The position numbers and the translations under genes are program-made. From Pseudonocardiaceae bacterium (GTDB lineage: Bacteria > Actinomycetota > Actinomycetes > Mycobacteriales > Pseudonocardiaceae), in the NCBI GenBank assembly GCA_025937115.1, contig JAICSB010000005.1, positions 1 to 27,218 on the forward strand: a stretch of DNA of 27,218 nucleotides, in the 5' to 3' direction. Positions within the stretch are counted from its first letter, which is position 1. Every line of letters begins with the position of its first letter. Of the stretch, positions 17,658-26,782 are shown piece after piece. The notes under the pieces were generated by a model. The model did no database searches. It saw nothing but the letters and a program-made list of their open reading frames with translations, and was not told the origin of the DNA.

Positions 17658-18731
17658 TTACCGGGCGCGAACTGGCGCGCTGCCTGTTAACCATCGCTCG
17701 TCACGGAGGTGGGACCAGGCTTTCGCCACGTGGTCCGGCCCCATCATGCGGTGCTTACGGGCGTTCCAGGCGCCGACAAGCTCAGCAACAACGTCCGGAT
17801 CGGCGGTCGCACCAACGTTTTCGTGAGTGGCAACCCAATGGACACTGGCGAGCAATTCCATGCCATAGGCTGACTCGAAGCCCTCGCTGAGCCGGACGAC
17901 CCGTTCGATTCGGTCAACAGTGTCTGGCGAACTGACCAGGACCCGGTCAGCCTCGTCGCTCACGCCGGGAAGAAGCTTGATCGGCTCGACGGCTTGGACC
18001 GACTTGCTGCCGTCGCCAAACCCGGTAATGAAGTGCCCTTCCATCGATCGCAGCGCTTTGCGCAGATTATCCGCGTAGGGGCCGTAGTGCCCTTTCGTGT
18101 AATCGAGGCGCAAGTCTTCGCCGGCGACCTGCAGAAAGTACATAAGCTTCTGCACCTCGATGAGCGACACGTCGAGTGCGATCTGAGTGTACCGGCGCAT
18201 CGTGGCGATGAAGGCTGCCTTCACCACGGTCATCGCGGGTCGCGCTGTCCGGGTGGACATGTCCGCTGCGTCGGGTACGCCCTCGGGTGGAAAGATCCGG
18301 ACATCGACGTCCGGTAGTTGCTCGAATGCACTTTCTATGAGTGGCTTCACCTCCGCCCAGTCGAGCCCGCCACTGCCGCAGCCTAATGGCGGCACCGCGA
18401 TCGAGCTGATCGACTTCTCTCGCACCACACGCACCAGGTCGGCGAGACCAGCCTCGATGTCTGGAAGTCGAGAGCGCGCACGCCAGTGAGCCTTGGTCGG
18501 GAAGTTGATGACGAACCGCGGCCCGGTCATCGCGCCGGTGCCCCAGACGTGCATCTGACCGAGGTGGAGCTCGTCACGCTTGGCGGCCCGCTCGTAGGCC
18601 CGGAACATGTCCGGGAACCGGCGACGGAACTGCAAGGCGATGCCCTTGCCCATCACCCCCACTGTGTTCACGGTGTTGACCAGCGCCTCCGCGTCCGAGC
18701 CGAGGAGGTCGCCGTGGGACTCGTTGATCAT
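17658..18731 (-). CDS. darG: DarG antitoxin: macrodomain DNA ADP-ribosylglycohydrolase
   Basis: ATG at 18731 with a strong AAGGAGG that overlaps the darT stop region; 357 residues. Residues 1-155 are a DarG-type macrodomain: LVNTVNTVGVMGKGIALQF (Asn22 and the ADP-ribose loop), NFPTK with Lys80 at the position of the catalytic lysine described for Thermus DarG, and PPLGCGSGGLDW (114-125). Residues about 170-357 are the separate C-terminal domain typical of full-length DarG (TQIALDVSLIEVQKLMYFLQ, then DYTKGHYGPYADNLRKALR), which binds and blocks DarT directly. DarG removes ADP-ribose from thymidine bases in DNA, reversing the toxin. Complete, with no broken motif. Confidence 0.93.
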   Translation of the reverse strand: MINESHGDLLGSDAEALVNTVNTVGVMGKGIALQFRRRFPDMFRAYERAAKRDELHLGQMHVWGTGAMTGPRFVINFPTKAHWRARSRLPDIEAGLADLVRVVREKSISSIAVPPLGCGSGGLDWAEVKPLIESAFEQLPDVDVRIFPPEGVPDAADMSTRTARPAMTVVKAAFIATMRRYTQIALDVSLIEVQKLMYFLQVAGEDLRLDYTKGHYGPYADNLRKALRSMEGHFITGFGDGSKSVQAVEPIKLLPGVSDEADRVLVSSPDTVDRIERVVRLSEGFESAYGMELLASVHWVATHENVGATADPDVVAELVGAWNARKHRMMGPDHVAKAWSHLRDERWLTGSAPVRAR

Positions 18732-18740
18732 CGCGCCTCC

Positions 18741-19379
18741 TTAGCTGAAGTACCAGTCACGCTTGGTTCGTACCGCAATACCCTGACTAAAACGAGCCAA
18801 GGTTGCCCGAGCTTCGGTGGCTCGCTCAGGAGTGCGGGCTGCGACATGATCAATCGCCCGCCACGGCACCTGGCGGTGGACTAAACACTCGGCCATCCGC
18901 CGTTCCCTGCGATCCGGCTCATCTGGCGTGTTCGTCCACATCCTCGCCCGCATGAGGGGCCAGTCGATCAACGTGTCGAGGTCGGCGAGATTGTGGGCGA
19001 AGCGCGCGGTCTTCAGCACGGCGTTGCGGTCGGTGAACAGCACCGGTAAACCCAGGTGGACCAGGCGCTCAGCAGTCGTGACGAGGTACACCAGCGGGTC
19101 CATGCCACCGGTGTACTCCGGAACATTGCCCATCGCGAGAGCGAACAGCATCGGGCTGCGCGGCGCGAAGTAGAACGGCACGTAGTCCGCGACGACGCCG
19201 CGCGGACCCACCGCCACAGCTCGGCGTCGGCGCCGCTCCTTGATGTCCCGGTTGCCGACCTCGACGGCCAGTAGATCGGCGGCACTGCCGCTGTCGCACT
19301 GCAGACCATGATCGATGATCGACGCCAGGTGGTGGATGGGCGTGAAGTGGTAGAGCGGCGTGGGCACCGGGCGTGGCAC
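18741..19379 (-). CDS. darT: DarT toxin: DNA thymidine ADP-ribosyltransferase
   Basis: GTG at 19379 with GAGGT 9 bases upstream; 212 residues, normal for the family. The NAD-binding start is PLYHFTPIHHLASIIDHGL (His11). It is followed by VVADYVPFYFAPRSPMLFAL, the ARTT-loop region, and the catalytic glutamate Glu164 in RRMAECLVHRQVPW. DarT modifies thymidine in single-stranded DNA using NAD+, and DarTG pairs are known toxin-antitoxin and anti-phage systems. Toxin precedes antitoxin with a 9-base gap. The pair is oriented against the DISARM genes and lies immediately upstream of, and divergent from, drmA. Confidence 0.93.
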   Translation of the reverse strand: MPRPVPTPLYHFTPIHHLASIIDHGLQCDSGSAADLLAVEVGNRDIKERRRRRAVAVGPRGVVADYVPFYFAPRSPMLFALAMGNVPEYTGGMDPLVYLVTTAERLVHLGLPVLFTDRNAVLKTARFAHNLADLDTLIDWPLMRARMWTNTPDEPDRRERRMAECLVHRQVPWRAIDHVAARTPERATEARATLARFSQGIAVRTKRDWYFS

Positions 19380-19512
19380 GACGACTACCTCGACTCAGCA
19401 GCGGGTTCGATCAACTCAAACAGACCCTAACCGTGGCTGCGGCGTGGGCACGCCGACTCGCCCAGCAGCTCGCCAACTGCGTTGTCGGACGTGGCTCGTA
19501 GGGTGTTCGATC
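19380..19512. promoter_or_regulatory. Divergent darT / drmA intergenic region
   Basis: This 133-base space must hold the start signals for both darT (leftward) and drmA (rightward), since neither has a co-oriented gene immediately upstream. No confident -35/-10 pair and no copy of the 12-bp dyad found upstream of the AlbA_2 gene were seen here. Confidence 0.45.
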
Positions 19513-22500
19513 GTGACCGTCCTTGACGACCAGGCAGAGGCCCGCGCAGGCACACCGGCGACACCATTGACCTCGGTCGAGGTTCGCGACCAGCTTGAGA
19601 GCCTGCTGGAGCGCGATCTGCTGGGCCCGTGGGACGGTCCCGAGGAGGAACTTCCGCCTGGCACTTCCCCGGCCGAGCGCTATCTGCTGGGCCGGCTGGT
19701 CCCCCACGCTCCGCAGCCCGGCGCGCGGTCCGATGACACCGTCGCGGACAGTGCACCGGAGACGGTCGATCGGGAGATCGTCGGCGTCGACCACGACGAC
19801 GAGGACGACGTCGAACCCGAGGCGACGGTACGCGCGGGCAGCATGGCCGCGTCGTCACTCGGCCTGTCGTTCTCGGTCGGCGCCAGCATCGACGTCATCA
19901 CCGTCACTGCCTCGTGGGGCCGGTACGAGCGGGGGCCCTCGGAGACCCAGCAGACCGAGCATGGTCGGCCGCGCACCGTGTGGCACCGCGTGCCGGCCGG
20001 TGGCACCGTCGAGGTGCGGCTGGGCGCCGACGACACCGGAACCGAGGTGCCCGACCCGGAGCAGGACGGCGTGGTGGTGCGGTACACAGTGCGCCACAAA
20101 GGGCCGCGACGGGTAGTCGACCTTGCCCTGGTCAATGCGCAGGCGCATCCCCCGAGTACCCCGGACACCGCTCGCCTTTACCAAGCCGGCCTCGCGGTCA
20201 CCGCGCTCGACGGTGCCAGTGCGATCTTCGTCGGGCATAACGATCCGGAGCTCGGTGACCGGCCCACCGCTTCCGACGACGAGCGGCTGCACCTTGATCT
20301 GCTGTACCGGCAGCACCGCGAGTACGCCGTCGGCCGGCAGTGCGCGGTCGACGCATTCGTCCGAGACGGCGACATCCGGGCATGGAAGCTCGCCACTACC
20401 AGCTTTCCTGCTGCCGTGGTTCCGCTTGTGATTCCCGGCGAGTGGACTCCTGGACCGGTGCTCGACATGGCCCGGCTCGGCAGCCCCGGGCTGGCCCGCG
20501 ATGAGCTCGTCCGCGCACTGCGTCCGCTGGTGCGCGGCTACCGGACCTGGCTTGACGAGCAGGAACAACGCCTGAGGTCCGACCCCGAAGTGGCGAGCTA
20601 CTCCCCCGCGGGTGAGCACGCCCTCGCGGACGCCCGCGCAATGGCGGACCGGCTGGACCGGGCGGTGGACCTACTGCGCGACAACGGCCTCGCCCGCGAA
20701 GCCTTCCGGTTCGCCAACCAGGCCATGGCCCTGCAGCGGGTGCGCGGCGAGCTGGTGCGGACGCGGCTCACCGACCCCGGGGCCCAGGTAGCCGACCTAC
20801 TCCTCCGGCTCGATGTACCTGCCAACCGCAGCTGGCGCCCGTTCCAACTGGCGTTCGTGCTGCTCTGCCTGCCGGGACTCACTGATGCGGCTCATCCTGA
20901 CGCGCACCGAGGCATAGACGACGGCCAGGTGCAACTGTTGTTCTTTCCCACCGGCGGCGGCAAGACCGAGGCCTATCTCGGCCTGACCGCCTACACCTTC
21001 GCTATCCGGCGGCTGCAGGGCATCGTCGGCGAGGCAGACGAGCGGCGGGACGGCACCGACGGCGTGGCCGTGCTCATGCGATACACGCTGCGGCTACTCA
21101 CCGCGCAGCAGTTCCAGCGGGCCGCCGCACTGGTGTGCGCCTGCGAGTGGTTACGCCGCGAACGGCTAGCCAACGGCGACGGACGCTGGGGCCAGACGCC
21201 GTTCCGGATCGGGCTCTGGGTCGGCAGCAAGGTCACGCCCAACAGCTACGAGGAGGCCCGTCGCCAGATCACCGACGCTCGCGGCCACGACGCCGGCGTC
21301 GGCGGTGCCCTGCAACTGGTTGCCTGCCCGTGGTGCGGCTCGCGGCTGTCCGGTAGCCGCGACCTCACCACCGTCGACGTCCGGCGGCGAGTGTTGCTGC
21401 ACTGCAGTGACCCGGACGGGGACTGCCCCTTCACCGCCAGGCACTCCCGCGACGAGGGCCTGCCCGTGCTCACCGTCGATGAGGAGATCTACCGGCTGAC
21501 GCCCGCCCTGGTGATCAGCACGGTCGACAAGTTCGCTCAGCTGCCGTGGAAGGCCGCGACTGCGCCGCTGTTCGGGCTGGTGGAGTCACGATGCGCGCGC
21601 CACGGATGGCAGAACCCCGATTTCCTCGGCTTCTGCCGCAGCAGGCACCCGGCCGTCGCGGGCCTACCCGCCGCCCAGCCGGAGATCGCGATGCGGTTGC
21701 GGCCACCCGACCTCATCATCCAGGACGAACTCCACCTAATCAGCGACGCACTCGGGTCGCTAGTCGGTCTGTACGAGACCGTGATCGACCTGATGGCCAG
21801 CCGGCACGACGGTGACCGGACCGTGCGACCCATGCTGGTGGCCTCTACGGCAACCGTGCGGCGAGCACGGGATCAGGTCGAACAGGTATTCGCCCGCTCT
21901 CTCGCAGTGTTCCCACCTCAGGTCCTCGACGCTGGCGAAACGTTCTTCTCGACCACCGTCGCCCCCTCCCCGGCGACTCCGGGACGGCGTTACCGGGGCA
22001 TATGTGCGCCGGGTGAGACGCTGAAGTCGGTGGAGATCCGGGTGATCGCGGCTTTGTTCGAGCATGCCCAGTACTTGTTCGATCGGCATGGCGTGGCCGT
22101 CGATCCCTACATGACTGTTGTCGACTACTTCACCTCGACACGGGAGCTGGCAGGCATGCGGCGGCTGGTCGACGACGACATCACCGATCGCCTGGCCAGT
22201 CTGAAGGTGCGCACCCGGCGTCGCCGCCCCGTGCTCAGCGAGCTGACCAGCCGGATGCCCAGCAGCCGCATCGCCAGCACGCTGGCTGAGCTGGAGGCTC
22301 AGTTCGACGCGGCACTCGACAGCAGCGCGGCCCTGGAAGAGTTCCGGCGCAATAAGGCCGCGGCACGCGAGACACTCGACGGCCGCGTCCGGCCGCTGGA
22401 CGTGCTGCTCGCCACGAGCATGCTGCAAGTCGGTGTCGACGTACCACGTCTGGGGCTGATGGTCGTCACCGGACAGCCAAAAAACACCGCCGAGTACATC

Positions 22501-23115
22501 CAGGCCACGTCCCGAGTCGGACGGGACCGCAAGCGCCCTGGCCTCGTGCTCACGATCTACCAGTGGAGCCGACCACGCGACCTGGGGCACTACGAAAGTT
22601 TCGCTCACGGTCACGCCACCTTCGGCGCCCGCGTCGAGGGCGTGACCACGACACCATTTAGCGACCGAGCGCTGGATCGTGGGCTGTCGGCGGTGCTCGT
22701 AGCCGCCGTCAGACACGGGAATGTGTCGGCGTTGCCCAACCCAGCCGCACACGCAATCGGCCTCACCGGGCCCGGTACCGCGGAATTTCTCGACGCCGTG
22801 CAGCAACGCGTCGAACGGGTGACCCATGACGCGGAGCATGCGCTGCAAGTCCGGGCGCAGCTGCAGCACCGCCTGGATCGGTGGGGGACGCAGCGCAAAA
22901 CCCTGGCCTCCGGCGTGCTCGGCTATAAAGAGGCGACGGACGTCACCGGCCTGCTGCGGGAACCGGACGCCGGCTCCTGGGATCTGTGGTCGGCGCCGTT
23001 GAGCCTGCGCGAGGTCGAGCCTGAAGTCACTCTTCAGCTCGACCGGCGCGATCGAAGCCTTGATGAACAGCCACCTTGGATCTACAGCAACGATTCGCCG
23101 GGGGTAGACCAATGA
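19513..23115 (+). CDS. drmA: DISARM DrmA helicase-domain protein
   Basis: GTG at 19513 gives 1200 residues; the frame is open upstream but begins to look like DrmA only at SVEVRDQLESLLERDLLGPW. Walker A is FFPTGGGKTEAYLGL (GGGK about 479-482), the DExH-like box is IIQDELHLISD (about 736-746), and helicase motif VI is NTAEYIQATSRVGRDRKRPG (about 990-1010). A CPWCG pair (Cys605, Cys608) with a later HCSDPDGDC may bind zinc. DrmA and DrmB form the complex that is known to load on DNA with 5' single-stranded ends to start DISARM interference. Intact, coupled to drmB by an ATGA overlap. It starts a new transcription unit after the cargo. Confidence 0.95.
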   Translation: MTVLDDQAEARAGTPATPLTSVEVRDQLESLLERDLLGPWDGPEEELPPGTSPAERYLLGRLVPHAPQPGARSDDTVADSAPETVDREIVGVDHDDEDDVEPEATVRAGSMAASSLGLSFSVGASIDVITVTASWGRYERGPSETQQTEHGRPRTVWHRVPAGGTVEVRLGADDTGTEVPDPEQDGVVVRYTVRHKGPRRVVDLALVNAQAHPPSTPDTARLYQAGLAVTALDGASAIFVGHNDPELGDRPTASDDERLHLDLLYRQHREYAVGRQCAVDAFVRDGDIRAWKLATTSFPAAVVPLVIPGEWTPGPVLDMARLGSPGLARDELVRALRPLVRGYRTWLDEQEQRLRSDPEVASYSPAGEHALADARAMADRLDRAVDLLRDNGLAREAFRFANQAMALQRVRGELVRTRLTDPGAQVADLLLRLDVPANRSWRPFQLAFVLLCLPGLTDAAHPDAHRGIDDGQVQLLFFPTGGGKTEAYLGLTAYTFAIRRLQGIVGEADERRDGTDGVAVLMRYTLRLLTAQQFQRAAALVCACEWLRRERLANGDGRWGQTPFRIGLWVGSKVTPNSYEEARRQITDARGHDAGVGGALQLVACPWCGSRLSGSRDLTTVDVRRRVLLHCSDPDGDCPFTARHSRDEGLPVLTVDEEIYRLTPALVISTVDKFAQLPWKAATAPLFGLVESRCARHGWQNPDFLGFCRSRHPAVAGLPAAQPEIAMRLRPPDLIIQDELHLISDALGSLVGLYETVIDLMASRHDGDRTVRPMLVASTATVRRARDQVEQVFARSLAVFPPQVLDAGETFFSTTVAPSPATPGRRYRGICAPGETLKSVEIRVIAALFEHAQYLFDRHGVAVDPYMTVVDYFTSTRELAGMRRLVDDDITDRLASLKVRTRRRRPVLSELTSRMPSSRIASTLAELEAQFDAALDSSAALEEFRRNKAAARETLDGRVRPLDVLLATSMLQVGVDVPRLGLMVVTGQPKNTAEYIQATSRVGRDRKRPGLVLTIYQWSRPRDLGHYESFAHGHATFGARVEGVTTTPFSDRALDRGLSAVLVAAVRHGNVSALPNPAAHAIGLTGPGTAEFLDAVQQRVERVTHDAEHALQVRAQLQHRLDRWGTQRKTLASGVLGYKEATDVTGLLREPDAGSWDLWSAPLSLREVEPEVTLQLDRRDRSLDEQPPWIYSNDSPGVDQ

Positions 23116-24971
23116 CGATGTCGGCGAGCCGGACCGGCACCGAGCGCGGGGCACCTAGCCGGATCGGCCAGGCCCGGCCAAGCCATCTGGTCACCACCAC
23201 CGGTATCGGCGCGGTGGTCGACCTGCCCGCGATGAGCGTTGTGGTGCGGGGACTCGTCTCGTGGAGCCCGGAGCGTCAGGAGACAGTGGCCGAGCCGAGG
23301 TTGCTCGAGGAAGTGCGTCGCGTACTCGGCCCGCAGGTACGAGCGCTGCGCTCCGCGCCGTGGGACCCTGCGGAGTCCAACGACCCGTGGTCACGGGTCG
23401 GAGTGCCGGTAACCCCATTCCCCCGCTGGGTGCGTTGTCCCCGGTGCCACCGACTCGGCCCGCTCGACCCGCCCGGTCAGTTCGACCTGGTGCACCGATT
23501 CGGGCGGCGTCCCGATCTCGCCAAGATCGTGCACACTCGGTGCGATAAGCAAACGCAGACCCGGGACGCGAACAAGCGGGCCTGCGTGCCGGCCCGCTTC
23601 CTCGTCGTGTGCGAGGCCGGCCATCTTGATGACTTCCCCTACGTGGAGTTCGTTCACTCAGGGCGGCAAGAACCCTGCTCGGGCCCGCGCCTGTCGATCC
23701 GCGACTCGGCCAGCACACTGGGCCCACAGGTGTACGTCAGTTGCGTGGAGTGTGGAGCTGGCCGTAACATTCAGCAGGCAGCTGGCCGGGACGGATCCGC
23801 GAACCTACCACGATGCCGGGGGCGGCACCCGCACCTGCAGTCGTTCGAGCCGTGCGGGCGCGCCTTGCGGCTCATTGTGCTCGGTGCCAGCAACCTGTGG
23901 TTCAGTGTCACCGCGAGCGCGCTGCACTTGCCCCAGGGGCAGAACGTGCATGATCTGGTTGCGGCGAACTGGGCAGTGCTCGGCGCTCAACCCAACACCG
24001 TGGTGGTGCAGCACATCATCGAGGGAATGGACGTGCTACGCGCGCTGCGCGGGGTGCCGATCGATGAGGTATGGAGCACGATCAATGGAATCCGGGCTCA
24101 GGGCGGCCCGCAGGTAGGTGTTTCCGAGAACCTGCTCGACGCCGAGTGGCGATTGCTGTCCCGGCCCACGACCGACCGGCAGGACGCGGACTTCCGGGCC
24201 GTTCCCACCGAGGACGTCCCAGCCGGCTTCGAGAATCTGCTGGACCAGGTGGTGCTGGTATCCCGGCTGTGTGAGGTGCAAGCGCTGGTCGGTTTCACCA
24301 GGCTCAACGCGCCTGAGCGGCGTGATCTAGAGCCGCGCAACCGGGTACCTCTCACCCGGGGCCAGCCCGATTGGGTGCCCGCCGTGGAGCAACGCGGCGA
24401 GGGCGTATTCCTTGAGTTCCGCGAGGACGCCGTCGCAGCGTGGGCCCGCGCTGTCGATCAGCACCCGCGGCTGGCTGCGCTGCGGGACGCGCACGGACGG
24501 TGGGCCAGCCGTCGAGGTGGTAGGGCCGATCCGCTGTTCCCAGTGGCGAGGGTGCTCCTGCTACACACCCTGAGCCATCTGCTGATCCGGCAGGTCTCGC
24601 TTGAGTGTGGCTACTCGTCAGCCAGCCTGCGAGAGCGGCTCTACATCGGGCAGCCGGGCGCCCGAGCAGCGGGCGTGCTGCTCTCCACCGCGGCCAGCGA
24701 CAGCGAGGGCACGCTGGGTGGGCTGGTCGCTCTGGGCGAAACCCGCTACCTCACGCGGCTGCTTGAACTGGCGTTTGACGACGCGCAGCGGTGCTCGTCC
24801 GACCCGCTGTGCGCCGAGCATGTGCCGCAGGATCCCTCCGAGACCCTGCACGTCGCCGCCTGCCACGCTTGCCTATTCGTCTCCGAGACCAGCTGCGAGA
24901 CGAACAACCGGTGGCTGGACCGGGCCGTGCTCGTCGACCTGACTGGCGACGGCCTTTCCTTCCCGCGATGA
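23112..24971 (+). CDS. drmB: DISARM DrmB (DUF1998-containing protein)
   Basis: ATG at 23112 overlaps the drmA stop (ATGA); 619 residues. The N-terminus has the conserved RPSHLVTTTGIGAVVDLP. Cysteine knuckles follow: RCPRCH (Cys109, Cys112), HTRCDKQ, VCEAGHLDDFPY and CVECGAGRN. The C-terminal DUF1998 signature, LLHTLSHLLIRQVSLECGYS (about 482-501), is followed by ACHACLFVSETSCETNNRWL. DrmB is the structural partner of DrmA in the DISARM core complex. Complete, with no lesion seen; its stop overlaps the drmC start. Confidence 0.95.
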   Translation: MTMSASRTGTERGAPSRIGQARPSHLVTTTGIGAVVDLPAMSVVVRGLVSWSPERQETVAEPRLLEEVRRVLGPQVRALRSAPWDPAESNDPWSRVGVPVTPFPRWVRCPRCHRLGPLDPPGQFDLVHRFGRRPDLAKIVHTRCDKQTQTRDANKRACVPARFLVVCEAGHLDDFPYVEFVHSGRQEPCSGPRLSIRDSASTLGPQVYVSCVECGAGRNIQQAAGRDGSANLPRCRGRHPHLQSFEPCGRALRLIVLGASNLWFSVTASALHLPQGQNVHDLVAANWAVLGAQPNTVVVQHIIEGMDVLRALRGVPIDEVWSTINGIRAQGGPQVGVSENLLDAEWRLLSRPTTDRQDADFRAVPTEDVPAGFENLLDQVVLVSRLCEVQALVGFTRLNAPERRDLEPRNRVPLTRGQPDWVPAVEQRGEGVFLEFREDAVAAWARAVDQHPRLAALRDAHGRWASRRGGRADPLFPVARVLLLHTLSHLLIRQVSLECGYSSASLRERLYIGQPGARAAGVLLSTAASDSEGTLGGLVALGETRYLTRLLELAFDDAQRCSSDPLCAEHVPQDPSETLHVAACHACLFVSETSCETNNRWLDRAVLVDLTGDGLSFPR

Positions 24972-25711
24972 CTCCAGCTGGTGTCGCGCGCTCACTCGCC
25001 GAGCGTCTACCGGCCAGTGATCTCCAGGTTTTGAGCGAAGCGGCCGCTGGTGGCCGCTCGGGTCTACTCGCGCTCCGTTCGAACGCGTCCGCCGCCGTTC
25101 TCCGCGCGGCGTGCGACGACCTGCTCGAGGTGTTGCCATCCTGCGTACCCCAGTTTCTTGCCGGGCTGCTCGCTGGCGCGGGAGAAGTCGCGCAAGTCAC
25201 GCGGACCGGGCACGGAGTGGACGTGGTGTGGACTGGGCCACACTCAGGAGTAAGAACGGGTCGGCTTACAGCGGCAGTAGTGGCTGAACTCATCGATTCC
25301 GCGCGTCGTGAGATCCTCCTCGTCAGCTACGCCACGTACAGCGAGCCGCAGATCGCTGCGGCGATGGCGTGCGCGAGCAGCAGGGGTGTCGAGATCACCT
25401 TGTTGGTGGAGCGCGCTGAAGACAACCCGCGGTATTCATACCGGGCGTCCGCCTTCCCAGGCCTTCCAGCGATCCGGCTTGCATGGCCAGCCGCGCAGCG
25501 ACCCCAAGGTGCCTCGATGCACGCAAAGGTGATCGTGGTTGATGCTCGAGTCGCCTTGATCGGCAGCGCGAACCTCACCGGCCACGCAATGGATCGCAAT
25601 CTGGAATGCAGTGTGATGCTCAGGGGTGGCACGCAGCCAGGCGACATCGTCCGACATGTCCGCGATCTTGTTGCGCGAGGTCAGCTTTGCGCTTATCCAT
25701 TGCCAGGGTAG
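24968..25711 (+). CDS. drmC: DISARM DrmC phospholipase-D-family protein
   Basis: ATG at 24968 overlaps the drmB stop (ATGA); 247 residues. It carries a single HKD motif, His185-x-Lys187-x4-Asp192 in MHAKVIVVDARVALIGSANL, preceded by the EILLVSYATYSEPQIAAAM segment of the PLD fold. DrmC is the nuclease-like component of DISARM and in characterised systems is partly dispensable for protection. One HKD per chain implies an active dimer, as in Nuc-type enzymes. Its TAG at 25709-25711 lies inside the end of the opposing vapC remnant. Confidence 0.94.
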   Translation: MTPAGVARSLAERLPASDLQVLSEAAAGGRSGLLALRSNASAAVLRAACDDLLEVLPSCVPQFLAGLLAGAGEVAQVTRTGHGVDVVWTGPHSGVRTGRLTAAVVAELIDSARREILLVSYATYSEPQIAAAMACASSRGVEITLLVERAEDNPRYSYRASAFPGLPAIRLAWPAAQRPQGASMHAKVIVVDARVALIGSANLTGHAMDRNLECSVMLRGGTQPGDIVRHVRDLVARGQLCAYPLPG

Positions 25712-25841
25712 CTCGACCTCGGTGAGGACGGAGGTCACCGGCGTGCTGGTGGCTCGGGCGTCGAGCCAGTCAGCCAGGGCCTCAGCTCTCTGGCTCGCGG
25801 CGGATCAGCTTCACCAGAGCTGCAGTGACGAGGTAGGTCAT
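25706..25841 (-). pseudogene. Truncated PIN-domain (VapC-like) toxin remnant
   Basis: Reading leftward from an ATG at 25841 gives MTYLVTAALVKLIRREPES. This is the start of a PIN-domain toxin, normally MTYLDTSALVKLIxxEPES, but with the first catalytic aspartate replaced by valine. A TGA follows at 25782-25784. Removing one base restores ALADWLDARATSTPVTSVLTEVELP (codons from 25780 to 25706, written here as two conserved blocks ALADWLDAR and VTSVLTEVELP). Similarity stops there, exactly at the end of drmC. It is a dead fragment: catalytic residue lost, frameshifted and truncated. No antitoxin is recognisable upstream. Confidence 0.7.
25751..25767 (+). terminator. Short stem-loop downstream of drmC
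   Basis: GGCTCG (25751-25756), a 5-base loop, then CGAGCC (25762-25767), 40 bases after the drmC stop. It lies within the vapC remnant, so the dyad may be chance; a weak terminator for drmABC is possible. Confidence 0.3.
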
Positions 25842-25949
25842 CAGTAGCGTTCCTCGTTCCCCCACCTCGCAGATCAGCTCGCTAGCTTCATGGTCGGTCC
25901 TGATCGGGCCGGTGGGCCGCAGCCAATCGGCGGTAGGATCGGGTCCACT

Positions 25950-26405
25950 ATGGCGCTCACCCTCAGCAGCCCGGCCTTCGCCGACAAAGAGTTCATTCCA
26001 TCCCAATACACCTGTGACGGTGACAACGTGTCACCCCCGCTGTCGTGGTCGGAGGTCCCGGACGGTACCGCGGAGTTGGTGCTGCTCATGGAGGATCCCG
26101 ACGCTCCGGGAGGTACCCACGTGCACTGGTCCCTGTTCGGGATCAACCCCGCCGGCGGCGGCCTGGAGGAGGGCAAAGTGCCCGCCGGGGCCGTCTGCGG
26201 CAAGAACGACTATGGCCGCACGGACTGGGGCGGTCCCTGCCCCCCGTTCGGCAAAGCCCGCCGGTTCATCTTCACGCTGCTAGCCCTGTCCGAGCCCAGC
26301 GGTCTGGCTGAGGGCGCCAGCGCACGCAAGGATCTGCCGTACGCGCTGTCCGGGAAGGTACTGGCCCAGGCGCAACTCACCTGCAAGTACGCCCGCGGGC
26401 GCTGA
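25950..26405 (+). CDS. YbhB/YbcL-family PEBP-like protein
   Basis: 151 residues from ATG 25950. It has the phosphatidylethanolamine-binding protein fold signatures of bacterial YbhB: FIPSQYTCDGDNVSPPLSW, LLMEDPDAPGGTHVHW (the ligand-pocket DPDAP and HW) and YGRTDWGGPCPPFG. Bacterial members are cytosolic, small and generally uncharacterised; the name Raf kinase inhibitor-like is historical. No upstream Shine-Dalgarno is obvious. It belongs to the flank rather than to the defence island. Confidence 0.92.
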   Translation: MALTLSSPAFADKEFIPSQYTCDGDNVSPPLSWSEVPDGTAELVLLMEDPDAPGGTHVHWSLFGINPAGGGLEEGKVPAGAVCGKNDYGRTDWGGPCPPFGKARRFIFTLLALSEPSGLAEGASARKDLPYALSGKVLAQAQLTCKYARGR

Positions 26406-26429
26406 CCCGCCCCGGGGCCCGGAGGCGGT

Positions 26430-26446
26430 GATCACTGTTTGTGATC
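26430..26446. terminator. Small stem-loop between convergent genes
   Basis: GATCAC (26430-26435), loop TGTTT-like 5 bases, GTGATC (26441-26446), placed between the stops of the PEBP gene (26405) and the ABC-F gene (26454). Flanking GGCG and CGCC could extend pairing with an internal loop. A bidirectional terminator is plausible by position. Confidence 0.4.
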
Positions 26447-26453
26447 TTCGCGC

Positions 26454-26782
<329 letters not shown>

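Noticed and set aside
21760..23154. Minus-strand open frame of 464 codons
   Set aside because: Antisense to the helicase C-terminal region of drmA, whose motifs are unmistakable.
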